Source: Deltaproteobacteria bacterium
GTDB lineage: Bacteria; Myxococcota; Polyangia; Haliangiales; Haliangiaceae
DNA length: 5,699 nucleotides
NCBI GenBank assembly: GCA_018262455.1
Contig: JAGSPR010000462.1
Coordinates: 1 to 5,699 of the forward strand
Reading direction: 5' to 3'
Positions 1 to 5,590 of this stretch are shown one piece after another. The translations under genes were made by a program, and so were the position numbers. Each line of letters opens with the position of its first letter. Positions within the stretch are counted from its first letter, which is position 1. The notes beneath the pieces are model-generated. The model did no database searches, was not told the DNA's origin, and saw only the letters and a program-made list of their open reading frames with translations.

Positions 1-873
1 CCTCCCGAGCAGCAGTGAGCCGATGTCGGTGGCCTCGTTGGCTCGGTAGCGCACGTAGTCGAAACCGAGGCCGCCGCTCAGCTCGAGGACCGTGGCATCG
101 AGCTCGCGTGCGAGCCGGCGTCCGTCGATCCGGAGGATTGCCTCGGCCTCGCCGGACAACACGGCAAGGCGATCGTCGTCGTCATCGCGACCACGCACCG
201 CCGCGCGGAGATCGAGGCGCGTGCCGTCGGTGATCGCGGCACCGGTCGAGCGTGCGCCGAAGATCCGGACGCGCGTCTCGACCAGGCCCGCGAGCTCGTC
301 GCCGCCCATGTCGACATAACCACCCGCCCCGAGCTCGACGCGCCCGCGTACGATGCGGCCCAGGCCGCGCACGAGCTGGCGATCGCGCAGCGGGTCGCTG
401 ACGAACGTCGTACCCAGCTCGAGCGACCACGGGGTCGGCGCGCGAGGCGTGGTGCGCACGCGCTCGCCACCGGCGGCGACCCAGATATCCGAGAACCACG
501 AACCGAAGACCAAGCCCGCACCACCGACGACGAGCGGCACGCCCGGCACGATCGTGTACGGGTTGCCTGCGGTGGACAGGACCGGCAACCCGCCCACCGC
601 CATCGCGCCGAGGCCGATCGCACCGGTGATCGCGAGGCGCTTGGCGACGCGCGGGCGGTCCGCCGCATAGCTGCCGATCCCGCGCGCGATGACCGCGGCC
701 GCGACCGCGAGTGCCCGCTGCTTCGTCGACAGCGGCGCGGTGTCCGGCGTCGCCGCGATGGCGGGGCCGGCCTCGTCGAGCCAGGGACCAGAGCTCGCGT
801 CGTCGGCGACGGCAGGCGCGCTGCCGAGCATTGCGACCAACGCGGTCGCGACGATGCGCGTGGCGACCGCCAC
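1..873 (-). CDS. Secreted, probably outer-membrane beta-barrel protein of unknown function (3' end missing)
   Basis: I do not recognise this gene by family. The frame stays open for 291 codons from a GTG to the left edge of the window, so the C-terminus is missing. The N-terminus is a good Sec signal peptide: an arginine at residue 6, a hydrophobic core at about 7-19, and a signal peptidase I-like site APAVA/DD after residue 23. Residues 80-134 hold two Gly/Ala/Val-rich hydrophobic stretches (about 80-99 and 107-134). The rest shows alternating hydrophobic/polar segments such as WSLELGTTFVSD, RVELGAGGYVDMG and LRAAVRGR, as expected of outer-membrane beta strands. An acidic run of five Asp lies in the C-terminal half. 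The GTG shares one base with the yebC stop codon (TAGTG) and has no clear ribosome binding site, so translation is probably coupled to yebC. The internal ATG at codon 15 would destroy the signal peptide. The outer-membrane location is inference. Confidence 0.72.
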   Translation of the reverse strand, partial: MAVATRIVATALVAMLGSAPAVADDASSGPWLDEAGPAIAATPDTAPLSTKQRALAVAAAVIARGIGSYAADRPRVAKRLAITGAIGLGAMAVGGLPVLSTAGNPYTIVPGVPLVVGGAGLVFGSWFSDIWVAAGGERVRTTPRAPTPWSLELGTTFVSDPLRDRQLVRGLGRIVRGRVELGAGGYVDMGGDELAGLVETRVRIFGARSTGAAITDGTRLDLRAAVRGRDDDDDRLAVLSGEAEAILRIDGRRLARELDATVLELSGGLGFDYVRYRANEATDIGSLLLGR

Positions 874-1595
874 TAGGCGAGGTTGGAGTAGACGTTCTGG
901 ACGTCGTCGTCGCTCTCGAGCGCGGCCACCAGCTTGATGACCTCGTCCATCTGGTCCTCGGGCAGCTCGGTCTGGTTCTGGGCCACGTACTCGAACTCGG
1001 ACGAGATCGGGTGCAGGCCTCGGCTCTCGAGGGCGGTCTGCATGGCGCCGAAATCGCTGAACGCGCACCGCACGAGCAGCTGCTTGTCGCCCTTGTCGCT
1101 CTCGCCGTCCTCGAGCGCGATCAGGCCATGATCGATGAGCTCGAGCTCGAGGTTGTCGCGGTCGACGCCCTTGGGCTCGAGCCGGAACACGCCCTGGCGC
1201 TGGAACATGAACGCAACGCTGCCGGTCGTCCCCATGTTGCCGCCATGGGCCTTGAAGGCATGACGCACGTTGGCGACGGTGCGGGTGACGTTGTCGGTCG
1301 CGCACTCGACCAGCATCGCGACGCCGTGCGGCCCGTACCCCTCGTAGAGCACGATGTCGTAGTCGGCCGCGCCCTGGCCGCTGGCCTTCTTGATCGCGGC
1401 CTCGACCTTCTCCTTGGGCATGTTGAGGGCGCGCGCGTTCTGCAGGATGCGGCGGAGCATCGGGTTGCCGTCCGGGCTCGTGCCGCCCGACTTCACCGCG
1501 ATCGCGAGGTCCTTGCCGACTTTCGTGAACTGCTTCGCGACGCGATCCATGCGCGCGAAGATCGTGCTCTTGCGTTTTTCGAAGGCGCGCCCCAC
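873..1595 (-). CDS. yebC: YebC/PmpR/TACO1-family protein
   Basis: A full-length 240-residue member of the YebC family. Family members were first described as DNA-binding transcriptional regulators. More recent work on YebC and its mitochondrial relative TACO1 supports a role in translation, relieving ribosome stalling at proline-rich sequences. The protein is cytosolic. Family hallmarks are the basic N-terminal domain, [19 protein letters not shown] at 53-71, YEGYGPHG at 84-91, [11 protein letters not shown] at 101-111, [14 protein letters not shown] at 118-131, and a C-terminal acidic end [14 protein letters not shown]. The common N-terminus MAGHSKW is replaced by [10 protein letters not shown], a variant I associate from memory with Bacteroidota-type YebC. 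The start is GTG at 1595; conservation of MGRAFE supports it over the internal ATG at codon 16. AAGGTG lies 5 bases upstream but also overlaps a -10-like element. The gene follows the HHE gene after 62 bases and is joined by TAGTG to the next exported protein. Confidence 0.95.
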   Translation of the reverse strand: MGRAFEKRKSTIFARMDRVAKQFTKVGKDLAIAVKSGGTSPDGNPMLRRILQNARALNMPKEKVEAAIKKASGQGAADYDIVLYEGYGPHGVAMLVECATDNVTRTVANVRHAFKAHGGNMGTTGSVAFMFQRQGVFRLEPKGVDRDNLELELIDHGLIALEDGESDKGDKQLLVRCAFSDFGAMQTALESRGLHPISSEFEYVAQNQTELPEDQMDEVIKLVAALESDDDVQNVYSNLA

Positions 1596-1601
1596 GGGCG
1601 C

Positions 1602-1631
1602 ACCTTAGCAATTCCCCGGATCCGGTGTCTA
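1602..1631 (-). promoter_or_regulatory. Candidate yebC promoter (TAGACA, 18 bp, TGCTAAGGT)
   Basis: On the minus strand a -35-like TAGACA (1631-1626, five of six matches to TTGACA) is followed, after 18 bases, by an extended -10-like TGCTAAGGT (1610-1602). The -10 ends six bases before the GTG start, so transcription would begin at or next to the start codon. The same bases can instead be read as a Shine-Dalgarno AAGGTG, and sequence alone cannot decide. The spacer contains a 10-base palindrome CCGGATCCGG (1616-1625) that could be chance or an operator. If the promoter is real, yebC and the downstream gene are expressed independently of the HHE gene. Confidence 0.45.
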
Positions 1632-1657
1632 CGCCCGTACGCGCGCGCCACCCCCGG

Positions 1658-2146
1658 TCACGATCGACAACCTGGTGTACCCAACGTGAGGGGGATCGTG
1701 CCGAGGGCGCGCAGCCGGCCGATCGAGTACGACCGACAGAGCTCCCCGTACAGCTCTCGAGACAGGTAGTCCCGCAGCGCGGGGATGACACAGCGAGCCT
1801 CGTGCTTGTCGTGGTCCTGGATCAGATCCGCGAGGTGCGCGGCTCGCTCGCGAAACGTCTGATCGCCGCGCCGGGCTTGTTCGAGCGCGGCGAGCGCGGC
1901 TTCCTGCGCGAAGTGGGCAGCGAGCACCTGGGAGCACAGCAGGTAGACGATCGCCGATGGGTGAACCTCGTCGAGCACCGCGTCGATCAGCCATCCCTCG
2001 CCCGAGGTGTGAGACAGCAGCCCGAGCCGAACGGCCTCGAGCGCATCGCCGAGCTCGTGGTCCGATGCGTCGGCCGCTACCAGGACGCCGAGGGCGCCGC
2101 GGAGCTCCGCGTGATCTCGCCGCAACAACACCAGCACGTCGCCCAT
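1658..2146 (-). CDS. Hemerythrin-like HHE cation-binding domain protein
   Basis: A 162-residue, all-helical cytosolic protein that fits a single hemerythrin/HHE four-helix bundle, a fold that binds a di-iron or similar metal centre. Candidate ligands fall where the family places them: H12 in RRDHAELR on helix 1, H46 and E50 in LLSHTSGEGWLID on helix 2, H78 and E82 in AAHFAQEAALAAL on helix 3, and H112, H115 and E116 in QDHDKHEARCVIPAL on helix 4. The third helix carries H-x3-E rather than the H-x3-H of oxygen-carrying bacteriohemerythrins. The exact chemistry (oxygen, NO or iron sensing, repair) is therefore not predictable. No second domain or membrane segment is present. I chose the ATG at 2146 because MGDVLVLLRRDH resembles the usual family N-terminus; an in-frame GTG at 2164 would add six residues. 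Neither start has a good ribosome binding site. The gene lies 165 bases after the PHP gene on the same strand, so cotranscription is possible but unproven. Confidence 0.8.
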   Translation of the reverse strand: MGDVLVLLRRDHAELRGALGVLVAADASDHELGDALEAVRLGLLSHTSGEGWLIDAVLDEVHPSAIVYLLCSQVLAAHFAQEAALAALEQARRGDQTFRERAAHLADLIQDHDKHEARCVIPALRDYLSRELYGELCRSYSIGRLRALGTIPLTLGTPGCRS

Positions 2147-2224
2147 CAGGACTGCTGCGAGCACTGTCGATGCCGCCCGTAGATCGTGTCGCGCGCACTA
2201 CATCTTCGAGGCTAACGGGCCATT

Positions 2225-2288
2225 CCACGACCACGTCCCGTGGGCGATCACGCACGTCGAGCGGATCGTGAACGTGCCTCGACGCGCG
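2225..2288. repeat. Two small inverted repeats between the PHP and HHE genes
   Basis: Arms 2251-2261 (CGCACGTCGAG) and 2278-2288 (CTCGACGCGCG) pair at 10 of 11 positions around a 16-base loop. A second, tighter hairpin is CCACG (2231-2235), loop TCC, CGTGG (2239-2243); an alternative left arm CCACG sits at 2225-2229. The first arm pair starts about 24 bases after the PHP stop codon. It could therefore end or slow PHP transcription, but no T-run follows on the minus strand, so it is not a classical intrinsic terminator. Such short GC-rich repeats also arise by chance in DNA of this composition. Confidence 0.3.
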
Positions 2289-2311
2289 GGACGGTAGCCA
2301 GGTGTATGCGG

Positions 2312-3139
2312 CTAACCGAGCCAGCGCAGCAAGGCATCGCTGCGATCTGGAGGCAACTCGACGCCGGGTTGCGCCATCGCGTCCTCCGGGCCGTGCCAGT
2401 CCGAGCCGCCGGTGCAGGTCACGCCGAGCTGGTCGGCGACGGCGATCCAGCGCTTGCGCTCGCGCGGATCGTAGGCGCCATGAAAGGCCTCGATGCCGTC
2501 GAGCCCGTCGGCCTTGTGCTTGCGGATCATCGCCGCGCTGCGGTCGTCGTAGAGGTGCGGATGCGCGAGTGCGAGCGCAGATCCCGCGGCACGTCCGAGC
2601 GCCAGCGCCTCGGTCAGCGGCAGGCAGCGATGTGGAACGTCGACCGGGCCGCCGTCGTAGAGGTGGCGAGCGAACGCGTCCTTGACCGAGCTCGCAGCCC
2701 CGATCGCGACCATCGCGCGCGCGAGGTCCGGGCGCCCCACCGAGCGCCGCTCGGACTCCGCCACGAGGGGCTCGACCTCGATCTGGACGCCGCGTAGCGC
2801 GAGCTTGGCGATCATCACGCGCATCCGGTTGGTCCGGGCCGTCCGCACCGCGGCGAGCCGCTGCTCGAGCGCCAACCACCCGCCGCTCGCACCGCTCGCA
2901 CCTCCGGCCCGGTCGTAGGCGAGCACGTGGACGGTGCGGCCGTCGTCATCGCACGTCAGCTCGACGGCACGGATCGACCGCATCGCCGATCCCTCCACCG
3001 TGACGCCGGAGCCCAGGGTGGTGTCATGATCGGTCAACGCGAAGACCTCGACGCCCCGCTCGGCGGCACGAGCCGCGACGCGCGCCGGAGCCTCGGTGCC
3101 GTCGGAGCAGGTCGAATGGCAGTGCAGCTCGAAGCGCAT
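2312..3139 (-). CDS. PHP-domain metal-dependent phosphoesterase (TrpH/RNase AM-like)
   Basis: A 275-residue PHP-domain protein of the YciV/TrpH type. Characterised members hydrolyse 3',5'-nucleotide bisphosphates or trim RNA 5' ends (RNase AM in E. coli) with a multi-metal centre; the substrate here is inferred from family only. PHP motifs appear in order: HCHSTCSDG with H6, H8 and D13; LTDHDT with D37 and H38; the metal-bridging E60 in AVELTC; H71 in VHVLAY; LAHPH with H193 and H195; FHGAYD with H220; and GGSDWHG with D247 and H249. All expected metal ligands are present, so the enzyme should be active. There is no polymerase or helicase fusion, and the length matches the stand-alone family. 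The ATG at 3139 puts MRFELHCHS at the N-terminus as in homologues; an upstream TTG at 3169 would add ten residues and is less likely. The protein is cytosolic. The gene is divergent from the kinase gene and first in a same-strand run with the HHE gene. Confidence 0.9.
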   Translation of the reverse strand: MRFELHCHSTCSDGTEAPARVAARAAERGVEVFALTDHDTTLGSGVTVEGSAMRSIRAVELTCDDDGRTVHVLAYDRAGGASGASGGWLALEQRLAAVRTARTNRMRVMIAKLALRGVQIEVEPLVAESERRSVGRPDLARAMVAIGAASSVKDAFARHLYDGGPVDVPHRCLPLTEALALGRAAGSALALAHPHLYDDRSAAMIRKHKADGLDGIEAFHGAYDPRERKRWIAVADQLGVTCTGGSDWHGPEDAMAQPGVELPPDRSDALLRWLG

Positions 3140-3150
3140 TGGATCGGACG

Positions 3151-3159
3151 TGTATAGCA
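3151..3159 (-). promoter_or_regulatory. Candidate extended -10 for the PHP gene (TGCTATACA)
   Basis: On the minus strand TGCTATACA combines the extended TGn element with TATACA, matching the first four bases of TATAAT. It ends 11 bases before the ATG at 3139, giving a predicted leader of only about 4-5 bases. No good -35 hexamer lies at 16-18 bases upstream, which is tolerated for extended -10 promoters. There is no Shine-Dalgarno sequence before the ATG, consistent with leaderless-type initiation. Confidence 0.45.
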
Positions 3160-3209
3160 GGCGCCACAACGAGTAAGGGCATGTAGGCCAAATGCGCCCC
3201 GACGGGCTC

Positions 3210-3218
3210 TGCTAGACT
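3210..3218 (+). promoter_or_regulatory. Candidate extended -10 for the kinase gene (TGCTAGACT)
   Basis: TGCTAGACT carries the TGn extension and TAGACT (four of six matches to TATAAT), ending 10 bases before the kinase ATG at 3229. The predicted transcript leader is about 4 bases. The interval CGCTGGCTGG has no AGGAG-like ribosome binding site. No convincing -35 is seen. It sits about 50 bp from the oppositely oriented PHP promoter element, so the 89-bp gap can hold both promoters and little else. Confidence 0.4.
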
Positions 3219-3228
3219 CGCTGGCTGG

Positions 3229-5043
3229 ATGCCCACCTCGGGGGTTACCGCACCCGCCCGGCTCGGTCGTTACGAGCTCCTCGCTCGCCTTGCGACCGGC
3301 GGCATGGGGGAGATCTTCCTCGCTCGTCTCGAAGGCGCGGAAGGGTTCGAGAAGCTGTTCGTCGTCAAGCGGATCCTCCCGCACCTCGCCGACGATGCAC
3401 GGTTCCGGGCGATGCTGATCGCCGAAGCTCGCATCGCCTCGAAGCTCTCGCACGCGAACATCTGCCAGGTCTACGAGCTCGGCGAGACCGACGGCCAGCT
3501 CTACATCGTGATGGAGTATCTCGAGGGCATCACGGCCCTCTCGCTGCTGCGCAAGTCGTCCAGGGAAGGCAAGCCGCTCGACTTCGGGTTCGTCGGCGGC
3601 GTGATCCAGCAGGCGACCGACGCGCTCCACTACGCCCACGAGCTCCGCGATCGCGGCGGCGAGCCCCTCGGGATCGTGCATCGCGACGTCACGCCCGGGA
3701 ACGTGTTCCTCACCGACGCGGGCGTCGTGAAGGTGCTCGACTTCGGCATCGCGAAGGTCAAGGACGCGGCGACCCAGACCCAGACCGGTACGGTGAAGGG
3801 CAAGTACGCGTACATGGCGCCCGAGCAGCTGCGCGGCATCTCGGTCGATCGCCGGGCGGATGTGTTCGCGCTCGGCGTCGTCATCTACGAGATCTTTGCG
3901 CTGCGCCGGTTGTTCCAGCGCAAGACCGACTACCTGACGTTCCGCGCCGTGATGGAGCAGCCGATCCCGGACGTCCGTCGCTATCGTGCGGACCTCCCCG
4001 ACGCGGTTGCCGAGCACCTCGCGCGCGCGCTCGATCGCGATCCGACGCAACGCTTCGACTCCGCGCGCCAGCTCGGCACCGCGGTCATCGACGCCCTGTC
4101 CGCGATCCGACGGCCGTGGACCCAGGGCGAGATCAGTGACTTCGTATGCTCGAACTTCGCCGCGGAGATCGCCAGGCGCAGCGAGCAGGTCTCGACGGCG
4201 ATCCACCGCACGCGGCCCACCGGGAAGACCACGCTGCCGGCCGTTCCTGCCCCCTCCAACGATGACGTCGACGATGATGACGACGACGACGACGGGTTTC
4301 CGTCGGTAGAGTCCGTATCGAGCCTCTCCGAGGCCCCGATCGAGGCGCGGCCACTCCAGCGGCAGACCCCGGTCGAGTTCCAGAGTCAGACGCCGCAACC
4401 GTTCGGCGCCGATTCGCAGACGAGCGGTCAGATCCTGCCGGTGATCTTTCCGGCCGTCACCACCGCGATTGCTGCACCGCGCCGCAGCTTGGTGTGGCCG
4501 CTGCTCGCGATCTCGATGGTCGCGATCGCGACCGCCGCGCTGTTCCTCGTCTGGCGGCAGATGCAGCAGCAGCCTCCCGCAGTGGTCAACATCACGAGCG
4601 AGCCCGCGAACAACGGTGGTTCGAACGCCGTGCCGAACCTCGCGCCGGACGCCGCGCCGAGCATCGCTTCGAGCACCGCGCAGGACGCCGCCGTCACGGA
4701 CCTGCGCCCGGGCGCCGATGCGGCGGTTGCCGGTCGAGGCAGCAACCACCAGCCGATCCCACACATCCCGGTGAAGCACGTCTCGCCGTACGACGAGGCG
4801 ATCCAGGGCAACCGCTCCCGGATCACCCAGTGCGCCCGGGAGCATGGCGCGCCGCCGAGCAACGCCCGGGTGGTGATCGTCGTGACCACCGCCGGCAAGG
4901 CGAAGACCATCTCGCTCCAGCCTCCCGATCTCGATGGCTCGCCGCTCGGGGCCTGCATCAAGAACGTGCTCTCGCTCGTCAAGTTCCCGGCCGCGCCAGG
5001 CGAGCTGCAGGTCTCGGTCGCGCTCTCGCTCAAGGCGAGCTGA
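3229..5043 (+). CDS. Transmembrane Ser/Thr protein kinase with AgmX/PglI-like C-terminal domain
   Basis: A 604-residue receptor-type, Hanks-type Ser/Thr kinase. The N-terminal kinase domain (about 15-280) has the glycine loop ATGGMG (22-27), catalytic K47 in VVKR, alpha-C E66, the HRDVTPGN loop (H151, D153, N158), DFG 171-173, a Thr-rich activation loop (T182, T184, T186, T188) and APE 197-199. It therefore looks active; Thr replaces the usual catalytic-loop Lys at 155, as small residues often do in myxobacterial kinases. Residues 335-404 look disordered, acidic and Gln/Ser/Pro-rich, with eight consecutive Asp at 348-355. One membrane helix spans about 420-442, preceded by RR, placing the kinase in the cytosol. 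After an Ala/Pro/Asp-rich linker, residues 521-602 resemble the AgmX/PglI C-terminal domain: C535 and C576 in conserved spacing, a VVIVVTTAGKAKTI strand pair, LGACI and KFPAAPGELQV. This domain would face the periplasm. Target proteins are unknown, and no response regulator or phosphatase is adjacent. Confidence 0.93.
   Translation: MPTSGVTAPARLGRYELLARLATGGMGEIFLARLEGAEGFEKLFVVKRILPHLADDARFRAMLIAEARIASKLSHANICQVYELGETDGQLYIVMEYLEGITALSLLRKSSREGKPLDFGFVGGVIQQATDALHYAHELRDRGGEPLGIVHRDVTPGNVFLTDAGVVKVLDFGIAKVKDAATQTQTGTVKGKYAYMAPEQLRGISVDRRADVFALGVVIYEIFALRRLFQRKTDYLTFRAVMEQPIPDVRRYRADLPDAVAEHLARALDRDPTQRFDSARQLGTAVIDALSAIRRPWTQGEISDFVCSNFAAEIARRSEQVSTAIHRTRPTGKTTLPAVPAPSNDDVDDDDDDDDGFPSVESVSSLSEAPIEARPLQRQTPVEFQSQTPQPFGADSQTSGQILPVIFPAVTTAIAAPRRSLVWPLLAISMVAIATAALFLVWRQMQQQPPAVVNITSEPANNGGSNAVPNLAPDAAPSIASSTAQDAAVTDLRPGADAAVAGRGSNHQPIPHIPVKHVSPYDEAIQGNRSRITQCAREHGAPPSNARVVIVVTTAGKAKTISLQPPDLDGSPLGACIKNVLSLVKFPAAPGELQVSVALSLKAS
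4261..4293 (+). repeat. GAC/GAT codon run encoding an Asp tract in the kinase
   Basis: Eleven codons, ten of them GAT or GAC with one GTC interruption, encode D345-D355 except V347. Both Asp codons are used, but the last five are all GAC, so the 3' part is a perfect trinucleotide repeat that could expand or contract in frame. It lies in the flexible region between the kinase domain and the membrane helix, where length changes should be tolerated. Confidence 0.7.
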
Positions 5044-5574
5044 TCACGCCGGCGTTCGTCGCCGCGTGGCCTTCGGCTTGCCGGCTGGCTTCCGCTTCGG
5101 CGGGGCCTCCCAGGCCGACGCGGCGAGCTCGACGATGTGCTTGTACTCGGCCCTGGTGATCGGCTGGACCGATAGCCGCATGCCGCGCTGGAGCAGGATC
5201 ATCTCTGCGAGCGCCGGATCATTGCGCATCCGCTCGATCGAGACGAGGTGTGGAAAGGTCGCGACGTACTCGACGTCGACGCAGTCCCACCGGGGTGCAT
5301 CGCGCGTCGCGGTCGGATCGTAGTACTTGCTGTCGGGATCGAACTGGGTCTCATCGACCACGTGGGCGCGGGCCACGCGTGCGAGCCCCGCGGCACCCGG
5401 CGGCACGGCGTTCGAGTGATAGAACACGACCTCGTCGCCGACCGCCATCCGGCGCATGTGGTTGCGCGCCATGTAGTTGCGAACCCCGGTCCACGGCTCG
5501 ACCCGGACCCGCTCGAGATCCCAGATCGCGAACGAGTCCGGCTCGGACTTCATCAGCCAGTACTGCTGGGCCAT
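5044..5574 (-). CDS. EVE-domain protein (THYN1-like)
   Basis: A 176-residue EVE-domain protein. EVE is a PUA-like fold related to YTH, and family members are thought to bind modified bases in DNA or RNA; the ligand here is unknown. Family features are YWLMKSEPDSF at 5-15, WTGVRNYMARN at 28-38 with the conserved Trp and Asn, the MRRMAVGDEVVFYHSN region at 40-55, and the C-terminal RLSVQPIT segment. The EVE fold fills most of the protein; a basic tail of about 20 residues (PPKRKPAGKPKATRRRTPA) follows and could add nucleic-acid contacts. I chose the ATG at 5574 because homologues start just before YWLxKSEP. An ATG at 5586 adds four residues and has GAGG five bases upstream (5597-5592, TTGAGG), so it is a fair alternative. 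Longer in-frame starts at 5676 and 5685 would add an Arg/Ser-rich stretch unlike the family. The stop codon abuts the kinase stop. No methyltransferase, restriction or other defence gene is adjacent. Confidence 0.92.
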   Translation of the reverse strand: MAQQYWLMKSEPDSFAIWDLERVRVEPWTGVRNYMARNHMRRMAVGDEVVFYHSNAVPPGAAGLARVARAHVVDETQFDPDSKYYDPTATRDAPRWDCVDVEYVATFPHLVSIERMRNDPALAEMILLQRGMRLSVQPITRAEYKHIVELAASAWEAPPKRKPAGKPKATRRRTPA

Positions 5575-5581
5575 CGCGCCG

Positions 5582-5590
5582 ACCATACCA
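5582..5590 (-). promoter_or_regulatory. Candidate extended -10 for the EVE gene (TGGTATGGT)
   Basis: On the minus strand TGGTATGGT fits TGnTAnnnT, with TATGGT matching four of six -10 consensus bases. It ends seven bases before the ATG at 5574, so transcription would start at that codon. The element includes the alternative ATG at 5586; if this is the true promoter, the upstream start cannot be used. No clear -35 is present. The competing reading is that the TTGAGG just upstream is a ribosome binding site for the 5586 start. Confidence 0.35.

Noticed and set aside
78..668. A 196-codon minus-strand open frame within the exported-protein gene
   Set aside because: The 291-codon frame starting at 873 has a signal peptide, barrel-like strands and a start coupled to yebC. 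The shorter frame is Arg/Ser-rich and shadow-like.
1616..1625. The palindrome CCGGATCCGG as an operator controlling yebC
   Set aside because: Ten-base GC-rich palindromes are common in this composition, and no second copy was noticed near the other promoters. It is mentioned only within the promoter entry.
711..1769. A 352-codon plus-strand open frame across yebC
   Set aside because: It is antisense to yebC, which has complete family motifs. The translation is compositionally odd (repeated Val-Ala-Leu-Glu) and shows no domain.
1629..2879. A 416-codon minus-strand open frame spanning the HHE gene, the gap and part of the PHP gene
   Set aside because: It overlaps two well-supported genes in another frame of the same strand. 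The product is Arg/Ala-rich without recognisable motifs; bridging the gap is explained by the rarity of stop codons in GC-rich DNA.
3034..4845. A 603-codon open frame on the minus strand, antisense to the kinase gene
   Set aside because: Its product is Arg/Asp/Leu-rich with no family features, and it mirrors the codon structure of a kinase gene whose domains are unmistakable. Long antisense frames are expected in DNA of this GC content.
5044..5574. The EVE gene as part of a defence or DNA-modification system
   Set aside because: EVE domains do occur in such systems, but here the protein is a stand-alone THYN1-like type and its neighbours are a kinase and the window edge. Nothing visible supports a defence role.
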